64,000 nucleotides of DNA from assembly GCA_023105745.1 (NCBI GenBank), contig JALGQZ010000001.1, positions 61,915,937 to 61,979,936 on the forward strand, given 5' to 3'. The stretch is from Austropuccinia psidii (lineage: Eukaryota; Basidiomycota; Pucciniomycetes; Pucciniales; Sphaerophragmiaceae). A program made the translations under genes and the position numbers. Below are positions 21,085 through 30,346 of this stretch, piece by piece. Within the stretch, counting starts at the first letter, position 1; every line of letters starts with the position of its first letter. The notes beneath the pieces were generated by a model, which was not told where the DNA came from, ran no database searches, and worked only from the letters and a program-made list of their open reading frames with translations.

Positions 21085-21520
21085 TTATGTTTACCAATAT
21101 GTAACCCTCAAGCTATGGGCTGGCAAATTTCTCCACAAAGAGGTATGGAGCTTTGTGCATCTTCAGAGATTGGAAAATGGTCAATACATGGAGCAGAATC
21201 ATCCAAAAGAAAAGAAACCGAGGAAACAGAAAGTCAATCTTCAACAAGAGTGAAGACAGTATTTCTTGGACCAAACAAAATACCCTTCTCAGCTATTTTT
21301 GATGCAAAAAAATGATTTGAATGTAATAACTCAGGAAATAGCCCTAAAAGCAGAATTAAAAATCGGCCCTTACACATCAAAATCAACAGATGACTTTTGA
21401 AACCAATTGGTCAGATTAAAAATCTTGAAGTCACTACTGGTAATGAGGAGAAAACCTACCGGGACTTCTTAGTATTTGAAAATTTCAACCACATAATAGA
21501 TGAAGAAAATATTAGCATAT
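21085..21520 (+). pseudogene. Degenerate second protease-like domain of A2
   Basis: After TGA 21082 the same frame reads LCLPICNPQAMGWQISP, then a Ser/Glu linker and FLGPNKIPFSAIFDA. Allowing a one-base shift in the A-run at 21304-21311 it continues KNDLNVITQEIALKAEL, which parallels VDTGSEINIIPEEIAIQASL of the true protease with DTG replaced by DAK. A second one-base shift near 21398 leads into PIGQIKNLEVTTGNEEKTYRDFLVFENFNHII. The spacing fits a retropepsin fold that has lost its catalytic triad. Possibly a structural partner of the first domain; this is inference. Confidence 0.5.
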
Positions 21521-22443
21521 TATCTTCCTCCAAAGAAAGTAATCCACCTCAAACTGAAAGAAAATCTAAAGGGAAGGATCCAGAAGAGGAAGAGGTGAAG
21601 GTAGAAGATAGTGAAGCACTCGGAAAAATAAAAATGGAACTGAAGAAGATGAGAAGAAATTTGGACATGGCCATAGAAGACCCAGAGAAATGGCTAGCAC
21701 TTGAGTTAAGTGGTATGAATGAAGAAGATAAAGTAGAAATCCCACAGAAGAAATTTAAAATGGATCTGAAGCCACCTGAAGCAAATTCCTCAGGAATTAC
21801 AGAAGATTATTCCAGTTTATTACATGAGGAATCTTGGTACATTAGTGATACTGAAAAAATAAAAGACAGCATAATCAATCCATTGGCAAAAAGAAAATTT
21901 AAAGAATTCGAAAAGGAAAGTGCCATAATTACTGAACACAAAATGGATCAATTTTGGGATAGAAATATTCAAAGGAGGATTGAAGAAAAAATGGAAACAG
22001 CAGAATCAGAAGATGGCTTGAAGCTATACCAACAAAATAATGGAGATCTGGAAGATAAATATAAGCAAGGAGGAATATTTGAAGACCTAGAAGAAGGAGA
22101 GTTATCAGAAAATACACAAAGGCTAGCTGGACTTAGCATTCTAGAAGAATTTAATGATGCCTATGATCAAATATGCTGCCTTTCAAGCTCAACTGATTTA
22201 TTTAATCAAAATCAAAGAATTACATTTGGATTACAAAATGACTCCCAGAATCAAAATGGCATACAGAAAGACATACCAGAATATGAAGTACTGGAAGATT
22301 ATGTAATACTTCCAATAATGACATTTAAGGAGCTGTATGATTTTGAGCTAGATTCAGCAATAATTCAAACCAAATATCTTTCCAAACTACCTGGATCAAC
22401 TCTTACAAATGTTGATTTTCTGGAATTACTAATCACTATTTGA
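21397..22443 (+). CDS. ORF X, unknown accessory protein of A2
   Basis: 348 codons in the gag-pro frame; the first third overlaps the degenerate protease-like segment. It is very rich in Glu and Lys with likely coiled-coil (KIKMELKKMRRNLDMA), then an acidic region and a C-terminal block ELDSAIIQTKYLSKLPGS followed by DFLELL. After TGA 22441 the frame stays open as IKGNLRNPYWKK to a TAA at about 22618. The ELL...IKGNL block is repeated in ORF Y. I recognise no known domain. The position between protease and RT suggests either an extended polyprotein linker or an acquired function. Confidence 0.5.
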   Translation: MKPIGQIKNLEVTTGNEEKTYRDFLVFENFNHIIDEENISILSSSKESNPPQTERKSKGKDPEEEEVKVEDSEALGKIKMELKKMRRNLDMAIEDPEKWLALELSGMNEEDKVEIPQKKFKMDLKPPEANSSGITEDYSSLLHEESWYISDTEKIKDSIINPLAKRKFKEFEKESAIITEHKMDQFWDRNIQRRIEEKMETAESEDGLKLYQQNNGDLEDKYKQGGIFEDLEEGELSENTQRLAGLSILEEFNDAYDQICCLSSSTDLFNQNQRITFGLQNDSQNQNGIQKDIPEYEVLEDYVILPIMTFKELYDFELDSAIIQTKYLSKLPGSTLTNVDFLELLITI

Positions 22444-23151
22444 ATCAAAGGAAATTTAAGGAATCCTTACTGGAAGAAGCCTTATGGATATTATCAAATG
22501 AAAATAGAAGGACTGTATCACAAAATGTTATGGGCTCAAGAAGACTTGAATCTAGATGGTTTGGAAATCTTGGGAGGAACTCTTTGCTGGTGTGATTTAG
22601 GGTACATGTTTATTCATTAAGTCAAAGGTTTTGTTTCAGAATGGAAAGGAAATACACAAAGAAAATAACGCAACAAGATATTTGGAGAAATATTGAAGGA
22701 CATATGTCTTTCAGTAATTCACAACAGAAGGGTGAATATTTCTCAATAATAACTGAAGTAATTCAATTTCAATCGCCAATTAAAAAAAAAAAAAAAACCA
22801 CCATAAAAAATAGCAAAATAATAAAAGAAATAACCTAAAAAAAGAGAATTATTTTCATATCTGTATTAGTATCAGGGCAGTGACCTCCTGCCTTATCAAA
22901 GACGAATTTCAAATCATTCAAACTACCTTATAGAAAAAAATCTTTTTTAAACACTCTTATTACTCAGTGGAAGTGACCTCCTGCCTTATCAAAGAGGAAT
23001 TTCAAATCATTCAAACTACCTTATAGAAAAAATATTTTTTAAACACTCTTATTACTCAGTGGAAGTGACCTCCTGCCTTATCAAAGAGGAATTAGTCTTT
23101 TATCTCAAAACTGAATAATCTCACCAAACCTCAGAAAGGATCTAGAAAGTC
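22444..23151 (+). other. Spacer between ORF X and ORF Y
   Basis: 22444-22618 is a stop-free continuation of ORF X. Beyond it the sequence is AT-rich with frequent stops, a poly-A run at 22783 and a tandem repeat (22879-23090). No further gene is supported. Confidence 0.6.
22879..23090. repeat. 92-93 bp tandem repeat, about 2.3 copies
   Basis: Units start at 22879, 22972 and 23064 with AGTGACCTCCTGCCTTATC, then AATTTCAAATCATTCAAAC, TAGAAAAA and CACTCTTATTACTCAGTGG. Copies differ at few positions, so the duplication is young relative to A2. Confidence 0.9.
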
Positions 23152-23831
23152 ATGGATGCCAAACTTACACATGAAAATAAAGTGGAATGGAATCTTGGTT
23201 GGAATGAAGAAAGCTGGACAGACGTAAATTGCAAAATTATAGGAAATACAGAAGAAGTCAATTACTGGGAAACACCATTTGTTGAACAGGAGAGGATTTA
23301 TTTCAGATATGGATTCCATACTGATAATTTGAAGAATTGTTCAGTTTTCCAGAACTGCATCAACAAATTCAAGAATCTAAAGATTGGAAAGAGCTTCCAG
23401 GATTCTCTCTTTCAAGACTGGAATTTCTAGAATTACTTACATATGATGGTATAAAGGGAAATTTAGGAAACATATATTGGGAAGAGGATACATTAACAGA
23501 TGCAGAATGGAGAAGAAAAAATTATTTTGGGGATGTGGAAGCCTCAAGAGGGCTTTTTCTGGATTTACTGGAGATACCAGAAGGAAGAATCTTATGGAAG
23601 CATGGAAATTATGTAATTGAAAAGGCCAATTGGGATGTTTTGTGTGAAGAGGTGTTTATACTTGGAATTATTAGTCTCAAGACACATAATTATAATATCA
23701 ACAAGGATGATTTGAAATTGATTTGGGAAAACTTATTTGTTAAAAACATTAAAGAAGAAAAAGGAAGATTCATATCAAGACTCAAGAAAAAGATCATAAA
23801 AATGATTCAGACAGCTATTACAAAAAATTAA
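23152..23831 (+). pseudogene. ORF Y, second copy of the accessory domain
   Basis: Two overlapping frames (23152-23430 and 23337-23831) appear to be one reading broken by a single shift near 23330. The first part has WNLGWNEESWTDVN and YWETPFVEQER; the second has KELPGFSLSRLEFLELL and IKGNLGNIYWEE, which aligns with SKLPGS...DFLELL...IKGNLRNPYWKK of ORF X, then a Lys-rich C-terminus. No known family recognised. The shared block implies an internal duplication of an accessory coding unit. Confidence 0.5.
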
Positions 23832-24180
23832 AAAATTAAAAAAAAAAAAAACAAAAAAAAAACACTCATGTTATGAATTTAAATTTCACATCATAATAAA
23901 AAAAGAAAATTAGGCTATTTATCAGTATTCAAGACAATATTACAAATTTAGAAGTATTCAAAAATTATTTTTTCAATGTAGAAGTATCACAATTTAATTC
24001 AAAATATGTACAAAAACAGGGGTGGTTATCTGTTCTTATGCCACCACAAATTAAATCAAAATGGCACAAGTTTGGGGTAGTGTGGGCCTATTAATTTTTT
24101 CTTTAAAAAAAAAAATCTATACCAGAATTAATTGGCAATAATATTTTCCATTTAAATTAATTCTCAAGTGGATCTTACTA
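23832..24180. other. AT-rich stretch without a gene
   Basis: Poly-A tracts and AT-rich sequence with no frame, motif or repeat I can support; it leads into the A-rich array. Confidence 0.6.
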
Positions 24181-24880
24181 TATTCAAGTCAACATACAAA
24201 AAAAAAAAAAAAATTCTGACAAAATTTTTTCCACAAAAAAAAAAAAAAAGAAATAATAAAAACTCTTCTTCCAACAAAAAATTTTCTCCTGACAAAATTT
24301 TCTTCCAACAAGAAATTTTCTTCCGACAAAAATTCCTCTTCTGACAAAAAAAAAAAAAAAAAAAACTTCCGACAAAACACTTTCTTCTGGCAAAAAAAAA
24401 AAAAAAAGAAATAATAAAAAAATTTTTCTGACAAAATATTTCCGACAAAAAAAAAAAAAAAGAAATAATAAAAAATCTTCTTCTGACAAAAAATTTTCTC
24501 CCGACAAAATTTTCTTCCAACAAGAAATTTTCTTCCAACAAAAATTCCTCTTCCAACAAAAACCAAAAAAAAAAAAACTGTCTTCCAACAAAACACTTTC
24601 TTCTGAAAAAAAAAAAAAACTGTCTTCTGACAAAATTTTTTCTTCCAACAAAACGCTTTCTTCCGACAAAATTTTTGCTTCCGACAAAAAAAAAAAATAA
24701 TAAAAAATCTTCTTCTGACAAAAGAAAAATATATCTTCCGACAAAAATTTTTTCCGACAAAATTTTTGCTGACAAAAAAAAAAAAAAAAAAAAAAATATA
24801 ATTTTTTTTTCTAACAAAAAAAAAAAATTTCTTTTCCGACAAAAAAAAAAAAAAAAAAAAAGGGAATTGAATTAATAACT
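24181..24880. repeat. A-rich array with TCTTCCGACAAAA units
   Basis: About 700 bp of poly-A runs (8-22 bases) separated by variants of TTTTCTTCCGACAAAA or TTTTCTTCCAACAAAA. On the minus strand it is open in all three frames as Phe/Arg/Gly repeats, an artefact of composition. It begins just past the stop of the antisense ORF (24936), so on the minus strand it is a T-rich downstream region. A related array lies at 26565-26718. Confidence 0.9.
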
Positions 24881-24935
24881 AATATATACAAAAAAATTAA
24901 AAAAAAAAAAAAAAAACTGAACTCACATTTAACTT

Positions 24936-25738
24936 TTATCTATTTGTAACAAATTGGTCTTTGTGGGCATAGAGAATATTTTTTCTTGAAGGTTTTTTAT
25001 TTTGTTTTTTTAGAGATTTAGGAGGCGATGGAGAGTAGCAGCAAGTATTATTAGACATGGATGGAGCTAATTCAGGTTGATTGATAGAAGAAATTAATCC
25101 TGATTCATCAATTTCGTCCAATCTGGGTTCCTCCTTTACAATCCTTCCAGGAGAGGATGATGATTTGAATTCAGGATCCAATGAAAATGTAGGTGATGAA
25201 GGTAAGAATAATGGTGAAGAAGCTAATTTAACATCAGGACTAGAAGTAAAAGCCACAGGAAGGTTAAAAGGAGATTCTGGTGGATTTAAACTATTTTCTA
25301 CGTGAACATTAAATGTTTCAAGTGAATCTTGATCAAGATATTCTAAAGAAGAATCAGATCCATTAAACATATGTAAAGTGGACGTAGAGAAGCTATCAAG
25401 ACTGTTCAAAGTAACAGACTCATCAATACTAGAAACTAGTGAAGGAGAAGACTGTTTCTCAACAGAAACAAATGAATCATAATCATCTAAATATTTGAGA
25501 GCAGGAGAAGACTTTTGTTCAATAATCTCTACAGAAGATACATCATTGTCTTGTGGAATCAAAGCAGGAGGGGATTGAAGATATGGACCTCGGCAATCTG
25601 GAGGAGTATCAAGAGGAGTAGTAGATGCAAGAGAAGAGGTGAAGCAGGAAGTGGAGCTACTGGAAAATTCTTTTCAATCCAATCATCAATCATGGTAGCA
25701 GCAGTATTATCAAATAATGATGAAGATGAAGGATCCAT
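24936..25738 (-). CDS. Antisense Ser-rich acidic ORF inside A2
   Basis: On the minus strand an ATG at 25738 opens MDPSSSSLFDNTAATMIDDW. A one-base shift near 25650 joins it to a 208-codon frame ending at 24936. The frame-2 reading stays open upstream of its first ATG (TSSLASTTPLDTPPDC), supporting a single broken gene of about 265 codons. It is Ser/Pro/Asp/Glu-rich, with repeated SSP/SPS motifs and a Lys/Arg-rich C-terminus (KSLKKQNKKPSRKN). No signal peptide, membrane segment or known domain. The acidic-Ser body with basic tail could suit a nuclear or RNA-binding regulator, but that is speculation. A TATA-like box lies about 80 bp upstream. Confidence 0.5.
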
Positions 25739-25819
25739 TAGTAACCAACACTTAGGAATTGAAATTGAAACAGAAGTTTGGAAAATATTTATGATAAAAT
25801 TCATGGAGCAAACATAGCT

Positions 25820-25829
25820 CTTATATCTC
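25820..25829 (-). promoter_or_regulatory. TATA-like box for the antisense ORF
   Basis: GAGATATAAG on the minus strand, about 80 bp upstream of the ATG at 25738, a normal distance for a fungal promoter with a short 5' UTR. The LTR promoters point the other way, so expression of this ORF would need such an internal promoter. Confidence 0.4.
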
Positions 25830-25831
25830 AA

Positions 25832-26564
25832 AAGTCAGCTTCAGGAATTAACCCCCAAGATTAAAAAAAAGGTAAATCATTCAGGATCTGCAAGTACAAA
25901 AGCTCTGCAAAAATGATGGCGTCAAATTTAAGCCATTAATCTCCATATTAAAAGCCAAACAAAAAAAAGCATAATAATAATTAATTAGCATTACCAACGC
26001 AAATAATAAAGCCACAATTAGCAACACAGAACTCAGGATAAATGTATATCCTCATCAGAAAAGTCAAATTCCTACTTAAAAAAACAGAAAGAAAAGAAGG
26101 CAAAATCAATACAATGTTCTCAGTGGAGTTGGGCAGGAGAAATTCAATTACAAATACAACTGGCACAAAACTAAAAAAAGAAGAGAATAATTCAGCACAC
26201 ATGTTTTACTTTCCTGTTGGAACCCACATGGCATTGACTAATGCGAAACCGACTAAAGTCAATGTTCTTCCATAGGGCCCAATGAGGCATGAGTGAGAAT
26301 AACAAGTCTTTCAAACAAAGTCACAATCAAGGTTGAGCAGGCTCAATCACAACAACATTTGAAACACTAGTTAGGTTTGTCAGACTTCAAGAACACAACA
26401 ATACCAAGTTGCATCACCAAGCTTGCTCAAGGCTCAGAATATGATACCCAGCATGATGAAAGTTGAAAGCAACCTGGACTCACTAACCACTACACCATTT
26501 GAAAATATAACATCACTCCTCAAATTGAGACCTCATTAATTTAATTACTCCATAAATAAAAAAA
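25832..26564. other. Segment upstream of the antisense ORF, no gene seen
   Basis: About 730 bp of mixed-composition, non-repetitive sequence, GC-richer near 26200-26500 than the flanking arrays. Frames of 73-77 codons occur on both strands but show no recognisable motif. It could hold the upstream control region of the antisense ORF. Confidence 0.5.
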
Positions 26565-26718
26565 TTTCCGATTCCGACAAAAAAAAAAAATTTCCAACAT
26601 AAAAACAAAAAAAAAAAAACAAAAAACAAAAAACAAAAAATTTTCCAACATAAAAAAAAAAAAAATTTCCAACATAAAAACAAAAAAAATTGTTTTTTCC
26701 AACCAAAAAAAAAAAAAA
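26565..26718. repeat. Second A-rich array with TTTCCAACATAAAAA units
   Basis: Starts TTCCGATTCCGACAAAAA and continues with TTTCCAACATAAAAAC units between poly-A runs. Similar in unit and orientation to 24181-24880; together they bracket the antisense ORF segment. Confidence 0.8.
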
Positions 26719-26805
26719 TTAAAAATTAACAATAATAATAATGAAAATGAATAAAATAAGAAGTATTGATTAAAATAAATGATAAAAGAACAGATACAAT
26801 AAAGA

Positions 26806-26958
26806 AGGCTAAAATTTGGTCCTTGCATGACTTTAAACTACAGGGTAGCAACCTGAAGGCTAAAATTTGGTCCTTGTATGACTTTAAACTACAGGGTAGC
26901 AACCTGAAGGCTAAAATTTGGTCCTTGTATGACTTTAAACTGCAGGATTTGGTATACC
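26806..26958. repeat. 51-bp unit in three tandem copies
   Basis: Each unit has GAAGGCTAAAATTTGGTCCT, TGACTTTAAACTACAGG and GTAGCAACCT. Copies are nearly identical, the third truncated, and a partial fourth (GTCCTTGCATGACTTAAAACT) follows at 26990, just before the RT frame. Confidence 0.9.
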
Positions 26959-27124
26959 TAATATACTGGGTTTTATCCACCTAGAGGTAAAGTCCTTGCA
27001 TGACTTAAAACTACAACTCAAATGCAATTATGAACAAAAAGAAAAGCAAAAACTGAAAAGCCTGTTTTTTATTTCAACTAAAAAAAAATATTATCAATTT
27101 ATACTTCAAACCAGACTAATAATC

Positions 27125-28402
27125 ATGGAAGCTCAAGCCAATGCCACAAAATATAAGCCAGTACTCAAAAAGGTTAGACCAGTCAATGAAGCTATGCCTC
27201 AAGATCTGAATCCACCTTTGGAGAGACCTGAATTATCAAGAGATCCATATGAAACACCCCTATCACCTAACCCACCTCCATTTTTTGAAACATCAAAGGT
27301 TACAGAAGAAAGGATTTCAATGATAAACTTTGGACCATCTGGATGGTTATCAGAAGAAGAGATTAATTTATTAAAGAATGTTATATTACTAAGGCAAAAG
27401 GCTATCGCATTTTGTGAAGAAGAAAGAGGCGTACTAAAACATTCTTATGGAAAACCTTATAAAATACCAGTTATACCACATGAACCATGGCAAAAGAAAC
27501 CAATACCAATACCAAAATCAATTTTACCTCAATTTATTGAGCTAGTCAGAGAAAGAATACGTACAGGACTCTATGAACAATCAACATCAAGCTATAACAG
27601 CCCAGTATTTTGTGTGGCAAAGCCCAATGGGAAACTTCAAATAGTTCATGATCTTCAAGACCTCAATAAGGTAACAATAAAAGATGCAGGATTGCCACCA
27701 AATGTTGATGAGTTTGTAGGATCATTTTCAGGAAGAGCATGTTATGGATTGGGAGATATTATGGGAGGATACGATGAAAGAGAATTGGATATTACTACAA
27801 GACCCCTTACAACATTTGAAACACCACTTGGAAGACTTCAGCTTACAAGACTACCTCAAGGAGCAACAAACTTTGTGGCAGTTTATCAAGCACAAATGAC
27901 TTGGATACTTCAGGAGGAAATACCAGAGCACCTTGGAATATTTATAGATGATGGAGGAATTAAAGGACCCAGATCAACATATCAGCACGAAACATTAAAC
28001 AAGAATCAACTCATAAGAAGATTTGTTTGGGAATATGCAGTAACATTAGAAAGAATACTATTCAGGATAGAAGAGGCAGGACTCACAATTTCAGGATCAA
28101 AATTTGCATGTTGTGTTCCAGCACTTGATCTTGTGGGGCATGTTGTGTCTTTGGGAGGAAGAAAGATTTCAAAACAGAAGATAAACAAGATACAAAACTG
28201 GCCTAGACCAACAACAAAGAAGGAAGTTAGAGGATTCTTAGGACTATGTGCATATGTCAGAATGTTTATCAAGGACTTTTCACGAGTTGCAGCACCATTG
28301 AGAAGATTGACAAGGGAGGATGTATTGTGGAAATGGGATGAAAAATGTGAAGAAGCATTTATAAAACTCAGGAAAATTGTAGGAGAAGACATTAAATTAT
28401 GA
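27125..28402 (+). CDS. A2 reverse transcriptase
   Basis: The ATG at 27125 (MEAQANATKYKPV) is preferred because the longer frame begins only at a TTG within the 51-bp repeat remnant. About 426 codons: Pro-rich N-terminus, then RT blocks KIPVIPHEPW, NSPVFCVAKPNGKLQIVHD, YGLGDIMGGYDERELD (first catalytic Asp), RLPQGATN and FIDDGGIKG at 27941-27967 (the catalytic Asp pair, with Phe instead of Tyr), VGHVVSLGGRKIS and the thumb/connection FLGLCAYVRMFIKDF. All catalytic residues are present and the frame is stop-free. It ends at a shift 28400 just before RNase H. Function: copying element RNA to cDNA in particles. Confidence 0.9.
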   Translation: MEAQANATKYKPVLKKVRPVNEAMPQDLNPPLERPELSRDPYETPLSPNPPPFFETSKVTEERISMINFGPSGWLSEEEINLLKNVILLRQKAIAFCEEERGVLKHSYGKPYKIPVIPHEPWQKKPIPIPKSILPQFIELVRERIRTGLYEQSTSSYNSPVFCVAKPNGKLQIVHDLQDLNKVTIKDAGLPPNVDEFVGSFSGRACYGLGDIMGGYDERELDITTRPLTTFETPLGRLQLTRLPQGATNFVAVYQAQMTWILQEEIPEHLGIFIDDGGIKGPRSTYQHETLNKNQLIRRFVWEYAVTLERILFRIEEAGLTISGSKFACCVPALDLVGHVVSLGGRKISKQKINKIQNWPRPTTKKEVRGFLGLCAYVRMFIKDFSRVAAPLRRLTREDVLWKWDEKCEEAFIKLRKIVGEDIKL

Positions 28403-29126
28403 TAAAGATTCAGGAAAAATAAAATTAGCAATAGATTCAAGTTATATTGCAGCAGGTGCAGTTCTTATGCAAGAGGATGAAAACAGAAAGGATAGGCCAG
28501 TACTATATGAATCAGTAACATTTTCCAGACTAGAATCTAAATACTCTCGGCCAAAATTAGAGCTTTGTGGTGTAGCAAGAATACTCAAAAAACTTCAAAC
28601 AATATTATGGGGGCAACACTTTGAACTTCAAGTAGATGCTAAAGATTTAATAGAAATGATCAACACACCTTGCTTACCAAATGCACCCATGACAAGATGG
28701 GTGGCATACATTCAACTTTTTTCATTTGATCTTGTACACAAACCAGGAAAAACATTTACTATGCCAGATGGGTTATCAAGAAGACCAAAAGGAGAAGATG
28801 AAGAAGAAAGTTAAAGGAATTATTTTGATGAAGAGGAAGATTGGATCAAACCACATCCAGGATTTGGCCTAAAAGAAGTAAATACAAGCAAAGTGGGAAA
28901 ATTATCAAGGAATAAAACCAAAAATATTGAAATTCCAATAAAACAGGAAGGATTTGGAAAACATATGAAGGAATATTTGAATAGTTTGAAAAAGCCACAA
29001 AGTGTTGGGGAAGAATACTTCAACCAAATGAAGAGAAGATCAGTAAATTTCTATTTAGAAGGAGGGCAGCTGAAAAGAAGAAATCAAGCACAGCCACAAA
29101 TCGTTGTATACAATGAAAAGGCTTAG
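28403..29126 (+). pseudogene. A2 RNase H and tether
   Basis: One base out of frame with RT: KLAIDSSYIAAGAVLMQ (first Asp), SRPKLELCGVARIL (Glu), ELQVDAKDLIEMI (second Asp) and FTMPDGLSRRPKG, the usual end of Ty3-type RNase H. A TAA at 28812 is followed by the same frame (WIKPHPGFGLKEVN ... NFYLEGGQLKRRN) to 29126, the tether toward integrase. Catalytic residues are intact; the lesions are one frameshift and one stop. Confidence 0.8.
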
Positions 29127-29142
29127 AAAGAGATACTAAAAA

Positions 29143-29901
29143 ATGCATGAAGAGCTGGGTCATAGAGGGGAAAATAAAACATACAGGAGAATCAAGAAAA
29201 GATATTGGTGGGAAGGAATGAAAAAGATAGTCAAGAAATGGGTCAAATCATGTTAAGAATGTCAAAAAAGGAGTCATTTGCAGCAAAAAGAAGATGCAAA
29301 GATATCTGTAACATCTACTTTAGTTGAAAGAGTTAGCATGGATGTGGTTCACATTAAGGCAGGAAGATGTAAATATTTAGTTTTAGCAAGAGATGACTTC
29401 TCAGGATGGCCAGAAACTGTGGCATTAACAACGCTAACTGCAAAATCAGTCTCAAAATGGTTTATGTCAGAATGGATTTGTAGGTATGGAGCTCCAAAAG
29501 AAGTGACAGTTGATGGAGGAGCAGAATTTGGAAACGAACTACAAGAAGAAGTGAAAAGAGCAGGATCAAAAATCAGAATAACTACACCTTACTACCCAGA
29601 ATCACAAGGAATGGTTGAAATAGGACATAAGCAATTGAAACATGCCCTTGTAAAAATGTGTGGTGAGAATGGATCCAAATGGAAAGAATACTTACCAATT
29701 GTTACTTTGGCAGATGGAATATCAACAAAACGAACAACAGGATACTCACCATTTGAGCTTCAATTTGGTCAGCAAGCTGTTTTGCCAATTGATATGGAAA
29801 CAAATACATATCTAGCCATTGAATGGAATAAAATATCAACAAGAGAAGAACTATTGGAAGCAAGAACTATACATATTGCAGCAAAAGAGGAAAAAGATTA
29901 G
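29143..29901 (+). pseudogene. A2 integrase, zinc and catalytic domains
   Basis: HEELGHRGENKTYRRIKKRY followed by C-stop-EC at 29251-29262 is the H-H-C-C zinc domain with a TAA at 29254 between the two Cys. The core follows stop-free: VSMDVVHIKAGRCKY (first Asp), EVTVDGGAEFGNEL (second Asp) and SQGMVEIGHKQLKHAL (Glu), so D,D-35-E is complete. The downstream YSPFELQFGQQAVLP block is typical of this family. The enzyme joins cDNA to host DNA. Removal of the single stop is all that separates the core from its zinc domain. Confidence 0.85.
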
Positions 29902-30236
29902 CAGCAGCAAAGAAATTAAGAGATTCAAGACACAAATCAGTTCAATACTTCGACAAAAAGATGGCACATAGACTGAGAAATCCACTTGGACCAGGGAACT
30001 TGGTATTAGTTTATAATAAACCACTTGAGTCACAGTGGGGTTTACTCTTCAAGAGCTGTTGGAATGGACCTTATAGAGTCATAAATCAAATTAATAATGG
30101 ACCTTATGAGCTTGAAGAGTGGATGGCACTAAGCTTACAAGAAAATTTGCAGCAAGTCACATCAAAAGGTTTTATCCCAGAGGAAAGAAAGTTCAATCAA
30201 GTTCAGAGTCAGAAAATGAAAGCAGTGAAGAAATAG
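29902..30236 (+). pseudogene. A2 integrase C-terminal domain
   Basis: After a frame change near 29900 the sequence reads NPLGPGNLVLVYNKPLE, then WNGPYRVINQINNGPYELEEW: the GPY/F motif and SH3-like fold of Ty3-type integrases, followed by a short charged tail to TAG at 30234. No chromodomain is seen. The polypurine tract follows about 100 bp later. Confidence 0.75.
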
Positions 30237-30333
30237 AAGATGAAGAGTCAATCTTGGAGGGAGAAGAAATTTAACAAAATGAATATTATTGATACTGGAA
30301 AGCTTTTCAACTGGAATGCTGGGGACAGCATTA

Positions 30334-30346
30334 AATGGAGGGGGGA
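30334..30346 (+). other. Polypurine tract of A2
   Basis: AATGGAGGGGGGA directly abuts the 3' LTR start TGTGGTATT, the position and composition of a plus-strand primer. Confidence 0.85.

Noticed and set aside
24164..24842. Three 186-217 codon minus-strand frames rich in Phe, Arg and Gly
   Set aside because: All three frames are open over the same A-rich array; composition artefact without a protein signature.
25832..26564. Possible captured host exon or tRNA
   Set aside because: No T-loop or anticodon-arm pattern and no frame with recognisable motif on either strand.
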